From Zarea fungicola (Eukaryota > Ascomycota > Sordariomycetes > Hypocreales > Cordycipitaceae): DNA of 64,000 bases. The translations under genes and the position numbers were made by a program. The stretch covers positions 410-64,409 of the forward strand of contig FWCC01000350.1 in the NCBI GenBank assembly GCA_900169235.1. Reading direction: 5' to 3'. Below the pieces are notes generated by a model. It did not search any database and was not told the DNA's origin. It worked only from the letters and a program-made list of their open reading frames with translations. Below, piece by piece: positions 12,174-23,370 of this stretch (positions are counted from its first letter, which is position 1; the number at the start of each line of letters is the position of its first letter).

Positions 12174-13201
12174 GAAGGGCTGATGCTTTGGTCTGATCCG
12201 ACACTCTGGCAATACTGGCGCGGTTATTGAACGGCAAAGAAAACCCAAAAGGAGAGAAGACGCGATGAGAGTGTGGGAAGAGACCATTTATGAGATTGCG
12301 AGATGGAGTAAAACGAGAGATGAATAACAACGTCAAGAATGTTGTACATGCATGTTCGTGATAAAATGAAACAAAACGAGGTTGGGAAAGGGCTAGGAAC
12401 TGGCAATTTTTATACCACATGGGGATATTCTTTCCATTGATGGATGTATCAATGGAGCTGAATATTTGGATTCTACAAATCTCTAATGACTGTATTTGTA
12501 GTAACTTTTGACATTTTCTCACCCGTCGCCAAATTTAAACTGCATGTCGTAGCATCGCTTTAATCACACATTAAAATCACAAGCCAATTCACGCCTCCAT
12601 TTAAGAAACACCATCGTTGATTTAATCAAAATGATATATTTACATACATAAGAACCAAAGCCTAGTTTCAACCCCATGTTTTTCGTGTGGCCATGGGCAT
12701 ATCCCTTTTCTTCCAAACTCCAAAAGAAAAAACGTGAGTCTAATCTTTCCTCGCGCGCCAATTTTGACAAATACGAAGTTTGTGTGCGTGCAATGAAAAT
12801 GTCCCCCATCCTCAACCGTTTTTGTCATAAAAAACGGACACAAAAACACATCAAACGAAAGAAAGAGACGTTTGTAAGAGTACATGGGTAATAGGAAAAA
12901 AGAAACCAAAAGAGAATAAAAAAAAACAATGGAAACATTTTTTTATAACCAGAAAGGGTCTCACGCATGCGCGGACCTGACAAAAAGACATTAAACTCCT
13001 TCCAAACGCCCAGTTGTGTGTAATGTACTGATGATGCTTGAAAATGAAAAAACTCCGCCAAAATGAGGGAAAAGACAAAATGAAGAAGAAACAGAAATGA
13101 TCTTATTCACTCATCAGGACAAGGACAAGGATGAAGAAGAATAAAGCAAAATATGATGCCACAGTCGGCAAAAATTGACGCAACTCCCTTCCTTGTCTGA
13201 G
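12174..13201. other. convergent intergenic region
   Basis: A 3' to 3' gap between the SUMO E1 gene and the minus-strand nuclear-protein locus. It is A-rich (for example 12894-12930) and holds no plausible coding frame. Confidence 0.6.
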
Positions 13202-13693
13202 TCAAGATTGAGGTTTGATAGAATACGACGGAATCGGGACCGGCGTGGTGGAGGTGGCAACCACAACAGCGGCAGGAGAAATCTTGGGCTTCGCTCGCGA
13301 CTTTCGCTTCCTAACCTTGCTAGGGGATGACGTCCCTGCAGTAGAAGGACTCGTGCGCGGCTGTTTTCTAGGCCGCAGCCGCTCTGGTGTTATTACCACG
13401 CCCTTGTCCAATTCTCCCATCGTCGTCTCGGGCACAGTCTCGGGCACAGCCTTTGGAACAGCTCTAGCCATAGGTGCCACCGACTTGCACGCCATATCCT
13501 TCTGCTGCTGTATTGTTTCCAGGCGCTGCTGTTCACGCGGACACAGCGGGGGCAGTCCCACCACCGGCTCACAAAACTGCACCTTCAGAGGGGCTGCCTG
13601 CCCCGGTGGCGTCTTTTTCTTGTTGTTAGCCTTTGTCTGCGCCGAGGGCTTATTGGCAGTGCCAGGCTGGGATGGATGAGAAGATGCCAGACG
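13202..13693 (-). other. in-frame open extension beyond the stop of the nuclear-protein gene
   Basis: Directly after the TAG at 13696-13694 the same frame stays open for 163 codons to a stop at 13202. The residues look like real protein in the style of the gene upstream: Pro/Lys/Ser-rich, with CEPVVGLPPLCP, a Gln-rich helix-like stretch and a basic KVRKRKSRAKPK block. It lacks a good start of its own. It could be reached by readthrough of the TAG, or by an intron: 13667-13774 would preserve frame, but its GTCAAC donor is poor. Otherwise it is the remains of a longer ancestral C-terminus. Confidence 0.45.
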
Positions 13694-16600
13694 CTATCTG
13701 GAATCGTCTCTCTCATTCTGCGACTCTGCGCGCTCCTGCTTCTCTGCCTTGCTGCGCTTACGTGGCTGGTTGACATTCCAGCCGCGAATCGTGGTAGGAC
13801 CAGAGCTGGGCAATGCGGCGGAAGAGCCCGTCTCCTTGTGGTCATAAGGGATCGTCTTGAGCTCCGGCTTGTTAGTCCAGTTGCGGTGCGCGGGCACCGG
13901 GGCCGGCTGCAGCTTCCTATATTTGTTGGAGCCCGCATCAGACGAGCCAGACGGCGTGGACCGGTGGCGATGAATGTCACCATGCAGTCCCTGGGATGTG
14001 CCGGGCGGACTCTGACCGAGGGAGCCTGGGAGGCCAGGGTTACCAAATGTTGGGGAGAGCATTTGATGCGCGTAGCCAGGAGGCGGCGAACCCATGTAAC
14101 CCTGGCTCTGCTGCGGATTAGGCAGCAGTCTCTCGCCGGGTAGACTCCCTAGAGGCGCCATTGGCTCGGTCGGGAAGCCACTGCGGTGGTAGGATCGTGA
14201 TGGGCCCGGTGGATAGTAGATGCCGGAATGCATAGCGGGTCGCTGGCTTTCGTGCATGGGCTGCTCGTCGGGTAAGGATTGGTTTCGGCGCGGCGGTCGC
14301 AAGGGAGGCAGCGGCTCGTTGCCGGCAGCCTGAGAGAATGACAGGCGTGACGGCGGGGGAGGTGGTGCACCATAGTGCAGAGGCTGAGGCACAGCAGGGG
14401 CTGGTGCGGATGGTGACTGCTGTGACCAGTATGGGCCTCTTGAGTAGGACTGCAGTGGTGGGACTTCACTGCCGTAGGCACTGAGTCGACGATGGCCATA
14501 TCCATGGTCGACGGGGCGACCTGGTGCCATGGGATCCCGGGGATCGTGTGGTTGGTAGTAGTAGCCGTGATCCTGAGAGATGGGACCAGGGGGAGGCGGG
14601 TAGTGGCTCTTGTAGTCCATTGGCGCTGGCGGAGGCAGGCTGCGATCGAGAGGAGGATATGGGCTGCTCTCTGGGAGGGTGCCAGATGATGGGGGCTGAG
14701 GGTACGCGCGGTCGCGTGACGAGTAGCCATATGGCGAATGGTGCTCGACACGCTGGCTCGGAGGAAGATGGCCAAAGGTGGTGGCCTGCGGCGTCTCCTC
14801 CTTCTTGACAGAACTCTTATAGTCCGACTCCAAAACGATTCCGGTGCCGCCAGGCAGCGGTGCCTCGACGTTGCATACCTCGGCCAGAAAGCTGAGACCA
14901 AGAGACACTGGGTCCTGGGCAGGTACAGCCACGGGCTTTGCGTCGGTAAAGACGTCGCGGATAGCATCATACCGAGCTGGCTTGGGTGCAGGAGGGGCAG
15001 ACTTGACGGTTTCCTGAGCACTAACAAATGCAGAAGCATACGTCAGAACTGACATGGCGGAGATTCCGGTGTCAACAGCCTCCTTGGTTTCCTCTGGCGC
15101 AGCTACTTCTGCCTCGGCCACTTCTTCTTCCTCCTCTTCGTCAGTCTCGGAGCCAATGGCGGCGAGGGGGCGCTTCTTCATCTCCTTGGCAGCAGTGCCA
15201 AGAGACTTCTTCTTCAGCTCATTGAAAGTAGGCAGATGGTCGGTGATGGACATGTCTTCGGGGTCAATGTCGGCGATTTTGCAGAAGCGACGGAGTGAAG
15301 CACCGAGTTTCAGACGAAGAGGTGCCTCGGTGGAGCGTCTGTGGTTCATTGTGGGGATTAGAGATCGCGAGGCATATGAGACGCGGCCAGAGGGGGTAGC
15401 AATAAAGACGATGGGCTTTCCAGGCATATCGTAGGGTTCGCCGTCGACGAGCTCGTTGTTGCTTGTTGGCAGGAAAATACCATATTTGGGATGGAGACCG
15501 TGGGTCTCGACAACGTCTTGGTCGAGCTCGTCGGGGTCCATGTTGGAATAGTCGTAGCCATTGCACCAATGATCAAAATGCCAGCCAGTGTTGTTGGGGG
15601 TATCGAGATACTTGCCACGCTTGGCGCGGGTGTGACCCTTGGAGGAGTCGTTGGATGTGTCACGGAAGCCGATTTCCCAATTATTAAAGTTAAAGACGGG
15701 GGGTGCCATGAAACGACTAGTGATGGCCTTTTCGCGAGGTCCTTTTTGGCTGTATAAGCGGATGCCGTAGTCATCGGGTTCACCAATGTTTTTAGGCAGG
15801 GGAGGGCTCTTTTCTCGGGCGTGCAGTTTGCTGGGGTCTCTTGTGGCGGTGGAGTTGCCATTGGTTAGGTTCATGGGCTCAGGCGACGCGGGTACTGAAT
15901 CTTCCTCAGCAACACCGTTGGGATGAGCGGATGCTTCAGCGGCGGAGGCGAGCAGACCCTTGGCAGGGGCAGGGCCGATGCGTTCTTGACGCTCGCGGCG
16001 TTCCTGGCGTTCGTCCAAGAGTGAGGCTTCCTCGGTGCCGCGGGTTGATTTCTTGGGGGTGGGCTGGCCATCTGGCTGATCCTGGGCACGTCGTTTGTTG
16101 ATGCCGCGACCACGGCCACGGGCACCCTTGGTTGGTGCGTTGAGGGCAGCAGCGGCCACGGCGGCGTCAGCATCACGGCCGCGTCTCCACATGTCGGTGC
16201 CCTTGACACGCGACGGATAGGGGACGAGGTGGCCGTTTTTGTAGCATTCGTAAATGCCAAAGTCACGATCCAGATGAACATCGGAGATTGCCTTGTACTC
16301 GAATTGATCATCTCGGACCTGGAGAATTGGGTGTTAATTACGTTGGGGGTGGACACGGGGGCCGACGGCGAGGCGTAGGCGGCGTGCAGTGAGTGGTGGC
16401 GAATACTTACATCAACAGGGAGGCCCTTTGCATTGAGGGAGCCGAGGATGCGGATTCTGTTTTCTTGGCCTTGATAGAATTGTTCTTCCATGTCATCCAC
16501 GGCATTCTGAGATGGTGTTAGCAGGTGGAGGACAAGGGGAAGGGACAGCATGGGAAGGTAAAAAGGGAAGAAAGGGAAAGAAAGGTAAAAAGGAAGGAAA

Positions 16601-17148
16601 GGAAAAGAGGAATGAGAAGATGATGAGAAGATGAGAAAATAACAAGGAAAAAATACCTGGAATTCACGTTCAGCGACCAAGACTTCGGCTTCATATGTTG
16701 CCTTGGCCAGCTCCATGTCACACTTCATGCGACGCTCGGTGACGGCGACCCTGTTTTCATAGCGGTCCTGGAGCTCTCGGACAACGGGCAAATACTCGGG
16801 GACGGATTTGAAATGATCTGGTTTGGCGAGGGCCTCATCTATGGCACGCTCGGCGAGTTCCTGGAGGGCAGGCTTGATGGCATGGGCGACGGCTTGGTAG
16901 GTGGCCTTGAGATCGCGCTGTCTCTCATAGGCGGCCTGGACGCGGGAGTCTGTAAAGCTCTTTGCGCGGCCTCTGCGGGAGCCACCACGGCCGGGTTTTG
17001 TGACGGCCAGCTTGGCAGCCGAGGCGACGGCGGCGACAGTTGATAATCTGCTGCCGCCTCTTCCTCGTCCGCCGCGACTACCACGACCGCCTCTGCCGCG
17101 GCCACGAGTAGCAGGCTCGCGAGCAGGCGACTCGTTTTCAGCAGGCAT
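13694..17148 (-). CDS. large Arg/Gly-rich coiled-coil nuclear protein
   Basis: Exons 17148-16657, 16506-16411 and 16318-13694, with introns of 150 and 92 nt, give 1070 aa. Start is ATG 17148. Residues 1-60 are RGRGGRG-type repeats like RNA- or chromatin-binding tails. Residues 65-185 are charged helices (YERQRDLKATYQAVAHAI, then RRMKCDMELAKATYEAEV), probably a coiled coil that crosses the first splice junction. The next part holds RGRGRGINKRR basic signals. A conserved-looking globular block at about 380-560 includes FNFNNWEIGFRDTSN, NTGWHFDHWCNGYDYSN and IFIATPSGRV-like segments. The remainder is Pro/Tyr/Ser-rich and disordered, ending in a basic RKRSKAEKQERAE tail. Architecture suggests a chromatin or RNA-associated scaffold. 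The helical part faintly recalls Sds3/Dep1-type deacetylase subunits, which I cannot confirm. No enzyme motif is visible. The frame continues after the stop (see 13202-13693). Confidence 0.8.
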
Positions 17149-17565
17149 GGTGTAGGGGTAAGCGGATCATGTATAAGGAGTGCGTGCTGAAGTAGAAGGG
17201 GTGGAGGGGATGGATGGAGGGGTAAAGAGAGTAAAGAGAGTGGTCAAGCTGGTGTAGAATAACCAGGATGACACTGTGTCGATGTGTCGTATGTGATGTA
17301 TGTGATGTGTGTGTGTGTATCAAGTTTGTAAGGTTGTTTTTTTAGCGTGGCTTGCCAACCTGCGGACTGCGGACTGCAGAGGAGAGAGGGTCGCCTGAGG
17401 AGCCGGGGCCACCCCAGCCAGTCGTAAAAAGGAAAAGGTAAGCCCAAGAGGCTACGACAGGCTGATGTGGGCCTGTTAGGGATGAGACAGTAAACCTTTT
17501 GTCTGTGGGAGAGTCTCTAATGTGTATGTAGTTGAGTTGGACGATTCTTTCAGTGCAAGTGATGG

Positions 17566-17613
<48 letters not shown>
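17566..17613. repeat. (GCTT)12 tetranucleotide microsatellite
   Basis: Twelve perfect GCTT units, about 420 bp upstream of the start codon of the minus-strand nuclear-protein gene. Confidence 0.95.
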
Positions 17614-20600
17614 CCAGCTGTTGGCAAATAATGAAAAAAAATTAAGCAAGGTTTGAAAAGGTTAAAAAAAAATACGTCCACAGACGCCACGCAGCTGCCA
17701 ATAGACAACAAACGGGGGCCACGACCACGCAACAATACCGGCTTCCAAAATTTGCAACTCAACGAGCAAACGCAAGCGAAGCGTTCAACGAAGAATGAGC
17801 AAGATGAGGAAAAAGAAATAGAAGCGGCGCGGGGGAGCTGTGCGCGGCCAACTATTGGTGCCGGGGGGGATGTAATGTGAGAGGATGTGCAGATGGAAGT
17901 AAGAGGAAGGGGAAAAAAAGGGCAAAAGGGTGGGTGAGAGAGCTAACGGAGTACGGTTTGGGTGCCCCGAAGGGGTTGGCGCGTGGTACAAGCTTGTTGG
18001 TGGGCGTGTGGTGGAGATGGAGGTACCCGTCCACTGAACAAAACAGTCACTGATAAACGGAGTGCCTGTACACCCTGTAGATGGACATGTCACTGAATGG
18101 TGGCAACACAGATTGTGCTACCTGACAATGGATAGATGGCATGCATTATGCGGATGGAATAGTCGCTGTATTCAAGAAGAAATATCGATAAATCGACTAC
18201 GCAGCTACAATAGTGACAGGCATAAGACTGCAGCTCGAGGACATAGAGGTACATGCCTGTACAGCTACATGTACAGATACATACACCTAAACTCAATGAA
18301 CAATGGCCAGATTCATATACCTCCCTTTCACCTCACTCTTCTACTCTATGAATGCGCTGTCAACTCAATCCCATTGTCGCCCATTATCGCTCATTGCCGC
18401 CCATTCATGTCCTATTTACAGCCCAAGGCCAGGCAAAAATTGCCCCGGAAAATCAAGGCACCACACACACCCCCTCCCACTCCACACCCAGCGCAGCAGG
18501 AATCAAGACCAGCGAGACACGACAAGTACCCTCTACTTGCCCGGCTTCCTATTACGGCTACTGCTCTGCTCCCGCCCGCGTTCCCACTGACGCTACAACG
18601 GCGCTCCATAACTGGCCTGTAGTCCTGCCTCTCGCACCCAACTAAACCCCTTTGGTGCTCTGCAGGCCACCTCTGCTTACACCCATTGGCCCGGACGCCC
18701 AGTAATTCCGCCCGCCGCCAGCAGAAGCTCGATTCGCGTTTTGGGCGATCGGGACAGCACATGTACCGGGTACCTGTCTCTCTCCCAAAAACGAAAAAAG
18801 GGTTTGCGGGCGCAACCAGGCTGCCAGGGGCCCCTAATCAAGAAAAACGCCTCGCACCCGTGGACCGCAAGTAATAGCCGTGTGCGTGAGAATATCTGCC
18901 CGCCGTGTAGTCCTGCGAGCACATCTGTAGAGACTGTGATGGCTGTAAAATGTGAATAAATGTATTGTCTGTAGTCTATTAATACATGAATGAATATTCC
19001 CTCGACCCTCCCTTTGTATTTTCCGTCTGCGCCGTTTGGGCGTTGCCATGTGGCACGTCATGCGTAAAACCCGCGATATCTGGTGATGCTGAGATTGTGG
19101 TGAGGGCTAGGGAGACTCGCACGGCCAGTTTGATGCCCTTCTACAAGTAAATATTTCTCTAATTTAATATTCTATGGGCTTCTTTACATGAATCGAATTG
19201 CCCGACGCGTTTGCTGCAGCGCGTCGTCGCAGCTATTGGCCGTCATCTGACACAGTAGCAGGTTTGCAGCAAACCCTGCCTCGACGCTGCGTACCGCCAT
19301 TGGCGTCCATTCAGACATATCAACAAGCTCAAAATACCGTCGTGTTATATTCCTCATCACATTTCAGTGTCACTGCCAGCCGGAATGGTCGGCGGGTGGT
19401 CATGCATCCGCACCCTAACTCGTTTGATATGCTACCTGCACCAAACGTGGACAGCCGATATCCCTCACCGCACGCTAGCCGCGGCATCAGCTGGCCTTGA
19501 ATCAAATCCAAATCGTCTTTTTTTAACCATTCATATACCATGATTCCCGCGCCGTGTTGTCAACCGCCCTTGCACTGCCTCACATCTCTCCATCGCGTCG
19601 TCACCAACCGCCGCCATGCAAACGCATCCGGCCGCCACCCCGAGCCGGCACATCCGCGCCTGTCACTCAGACCACAGGCATGTTCATCAAAAAGGGCATA
19701 TGATTTATTTTACACATCCAATATACTTGAAATGTATATATTTTACAACAATGAATCATGTCGCATTTTTCGACTTTTCTGTTGCTTACGTCTTGCTTAC
19801 TATCTTCCTCACCCGTACACTCTCAGGTCATCATCCCAGGCATACCGCATTTTTCCGCTCCTTTTCAGTCTGGATTTATTTCTCCTCCTCAGAATATACA
19901 AACACGTAGAAAATGCAGAAACCATTGAAACAGGTAACCTTTCCCAGCGTCCGCAACAAGGTTGTACCAAGGTGCATCTCTGGATTGATCAGTCACCCGA
20001 AAAGAAAAAAAAAGATCATCATTGCCAAAACAGGGCTCGGTCCGCACTGTTAGTCCGTAGTCAGCATAATCAAGCTGAGACCGTTTCGTGGTGAATGTCA
20101 TGCAGTGAATCACAGCAGCACATGCTACCTGCGAACCATCGGACATGGCCATCTCCCACGGCGACACGAATTATCTGTTCCTGCTAAACAAATAGACCCC
20201 CTTTACGTTTATGTTTACCCGTCATGGACTCTTTATACATTTATCAACCAAACTCGAAGCATTTATTTTGTCGGGTCCAGCTCTGCCAGCAGTACCGGAA
20301 GAGTCAAAACCACCTTCGGTTTCGTACCCTATACCAAAAGTTGAAAAACAAGAATATTTACTTGGAAAGGTTTCTAAAATGCAAAAAGAAAGCTCTTTAA
20401 TTAGTAATCATTAATTAAATATTATTATAGTAAAATCTCTCGGCCAATTCTATCAGAGTTACCAACGGTGTCCTCCACTCCTATTAGAGCTGCTGCCTCT
20501 GCTATTGTTTTAAGCACATGCCGCTCCCAACATAAAATGATCAAAACTCACTGATGCCCATAAATGAGAAACGAATAATATTGTAGCCGCCTGCGGAAAC

Positions 20601-22008
20601 TTTGTGCATCTCCATGGCCTCATAAGCGCATACTTCCTGTTCTGTCAGAGACACAAGGTTTCCTTCCCTTGTGAGCATGGTCTACCTTGGGACTGTCAAT
20701 GGACAAAGCGGCAATTGAAGTAAGCGCGAGCAAAGCAAATCTTGCTGATTACGGATACACGAGATTGATTTCGAGCATCTGGCCATTGTGACCGGTCCTG
20801 ACGGTGGTTCTGATTCATGTGGCGTTGGGATGTTGGTTTGGCAACAGAAAGAGCCCAGCCAAGCTGGCGCCAAGTGGCCATGACAAACTAATCACCGCCG
20901 GATAAACCAGCTTTATAAAAATATTTTACACTAGTGATACGCACAAGTCATCGAGTTGAGAGTTTACTCAATTATCCCCCCAAGTTCAAAGGCCGAAATT
21001 GAACTTGCTTGATCGCCTGTCCGACATGATCCGCTCCCAACATACATGGGCCATGTGATGGGCCTCTGCAGCGCATACCACATTCCACTCTTACACCAAG
21101 TTGACTTGTCTCTATAGTAAAGGGCGAGCTCCTTTATCTGACTATAAATGATTTCCTTGAGCCGCGTTTTCTCTTTTCCCGATGCAGCCAGGGCCAGCTT
21201 TGGGGAGTCTGCCCAGCATAACAAATCACATTCTGAGGGAATGAAGAAAGGAATCAACCATTTCGGACATATCTATACTTTTTTTTATAGCCATCAGGGT
21301 CGTGGCCCCCGCTTCTCTGCCGAGACAGATACACATAACGCAGCCAGGTAGAAGTCACCAGGCAGGGACGTCGAGGACGTACTCGATCTGGGCACTACAG
21401 CATTGGAAAGATGTCATATCTACGAATAAACTACAACTTAGCCTCTAAAAGATAAACTAGAAGTAATACAATGCCAGCCATTGCCCACGAAATGGCACGA
21501 AGAACGTTTTGACTTGTCAGCCGACAGACACCAATTCGATACCACCACGCTCAACGGCATTACTCGAGGAATTCGAGACAGCAAAGTAGCATCTCCGTCA
21601 AGTGTGACTTGGCAGAAATTTCAGCTCCTCGCCAGAGGAATCTGTTCCTGCACGGCAATTGAATGTAGACGACACTGTCGGCGCGGCCCATGCCGCTTGT
21701 GTCTCGGTCTAAGCACCCTCGTTCACCTCCGCGGTCTCGAGTGCAGAGGGCTGTTTCAAAAAGAGTTATCAGCTCCCTACTTTATCAAGAATGCTGGAGG
21801 AAAGTACCAGCCAACGTATGAAGCATCCCATCATTCCATGCAGGCCGTCTTGGTCTTGGTGAGGTCGAACAGTGCTGGCGCAATAACCTCTCATCTGCAT
21901 GCATGCTGCACGATTTGATGAGAAAGATGCCGAGGGTTTCATCTGCATTACCAAACGTTCCTCTGGCACAGAAATATGTGCCATGTTCCGCGCCGCACGC
22001 ATTTCAAC

Positions 22009-22016
22009 TATAAAAT
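22009..22016 (+). promoter_or_regulatory. TATA box candidate
   Basis: TATAAAAT lies about 140 bp before the ATG at 22158 of the small secreted protein gene, a spacing that would give a leader of about 110 nt. Supported by motif and position only. Confidence 0.4.
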
Positions 22017-22157
22017 ACCCCGTCTGCCCCCTCTGTGCGACTTTGCCGATTGCCCACGGGAACCTCATTCCCAGCATTCACTTCTTTGCAGATACCCGAT
22101 CCATAAAAAGAAAAAAAAGAAACCCTTTCACAGCTATACTCTCTCTTATTATTCAAG

Positions 22158-22567
22158 ATGAAGCTCTTTACTAATGCGTCCTACCTACTGGCTTTTTTTG
22201 CCGGCTTGGCTATCGCGGCTCCGGTTGCCTCACCAATGACTGGGGCATCCAGTGCCATGGAAATTGCCGACTCCTATACGGAGCCATCTCCGTCCACAGC
22301 AGAGACAGCGCGCCAGGACTGGATCAACTTCTCACTACTCTCAAGAAAACCCTTTCAGCGCCGCTTGCAAATGCTTTGCAAAATGCTGTCGCGGAACTAT
22401 TCAAGAATGGAGATGGTGCCCTGAATATTGATCCTGCCAAGCTTGCTCTGGCCCTCGATCCCAGCAAGGCAGCGGATGGGAGCATTTTGGACATTTTGAA
22501 AGCAATTGGAAATCTACCCAAGGATACTCCAAACATCGTTGGCGGCAAGAAGCCTGCGGTTCCATAG
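22158..22567 (+). CDS. small secreted protein, unknown function
   Basis: ATG 22158 opens a strong signal peptide (about 20 residues ending GLAIAA-P). The frame that follows runs to 22424, but its later part looks unnatural. A second frame gives an amphipathic, clearly protein-like sequence (DQLLTTLKKTLSAPLANAL, then ALNIDPAKLALALDP) ending at the TAG at 22565-22567. Removing 22252-22316 (65 nt, unusual GTGCCA donor, GCCAG acceptor) joins the two into 114 aa; otherwise a frameshift must lie near 22270-22320. No cysteines are seen in the mature part, so it is not a typical Cys-rich effector. It has a TATA box and its own leader. Function is unknown; the secreted nature is secure, the exon structure is not. 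Confidence 0.55.
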
Positions 22568-23370
22568 ACGGATGGAAACTACTTGGCGTCAAAGTCCTGC
22601 TTCTGCCACAAGCTTCAATCTGATATGGTCACGCAGTACGAGCTCAAGAAGAGACAGTACTTGAAATCTGAGGCAAAACAATTGCTCAAGCAAGCTAAAA
22701 TACACCCCTCTGCTGTTACAGTAAAAAGATCATATGAATTGTCATCGTCCTCCGAGGCCGAGGCCGATGCCCCCCTCCGCACCTGCAAACTTGAATTTTC
22801 CTGAACAGAATTCGCTGACTTCACTTTATATTTATCGACTGCGGTCTGTTACACATTTTTTAGTTAAACTATGAGTTTTTATTTTATTGAATAGTGGTTT
22901 CTCCCAAGCCCAAGACGCACACCAGTTAGTCACCCATACAGAATGGGAGGTGCCCTGTACTGCCAGGCAAAATAAAGAATATTTTATTATTATTTTTTCA
23001 ATTGCCGATATTCCAATTCAAAGTATATTAAAACTAAAAATCTGCGTTTTTTTTCTTCCTTGGCCGTACACGACCGTTTTTGCCGTTACCTTTCTACCTT
23101 GGGTACAGGGTGAAACTGGTGGCGCAGTAGTTGCAGTACTAGAGCACGTAGCTCAACTATTGATTGGGCGCTCGAGCAAGCTGAGTATGCAGCTTGCAGG
23201 AAGTGCTTATGCGAACATAGAAGTATAGACAGGTAAATTAGATGCCTGTCTCATGCTGGACAGAGCAAAAATGAGGCTGCCGTTGACAGCATCCGGATGA
23301 CAACCTCCCCGCTCCTGCCATCGTTGCCCCTTTGCTAAGCAGCTTCCAGAAGCCATGTACGGCACGATCG
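22568..23370. other. intergenic region before the NLR gene
   Basis: Contains AT-rich stretches near 22850-23060. A 73-codon Lys/Ser-rich frame at 22583 is more likely the 3' untranslated region of the secreted-protein gene. No other signal was seen. Confidence 0.5.

Larger units (their letters stand above)
17149..22157. other. 5 kb gene-poor region
   Basis: Upstream DNA of the nuclear-protein gene and of the small secreted protein gene. Frames of up to 186 codons (18062-18622) exist, but their composition is unlike protein and there are no domain or splice signals. It contains a GCTT array, poly-A and T runs and AT-rich patches (for example 20390-20440). No RNA gene was recognised. Confidence 0.5.

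Noticed and set aside
10302..12287. 661-codon minus-strand frame opposite the SUMO E1 gene
   Set aside because: A shadow frame produced by GC-rich codons and the CAG/GCC repeats; the plus strand carries clear UBA-fold motifs.
13667..13761. GTAAGC...CCCAG intron that would bypass the TAG at 13694
   Set aside because: The donor is good but the 95-nt length shifts frame and meets a stop within a few codons.
17138..17447. His/Thr/Tyr-rich minus-strand frames next to the nuclear-protein start
   Set aside because: Produced by TGTG-type repeats in the leader.
18062..18622. 186-codon plus-strand frame in the gene-poor region
   Set aside because: No domain-like pattern, mixed His/Cys/Pro composition, no splice or promoter support.
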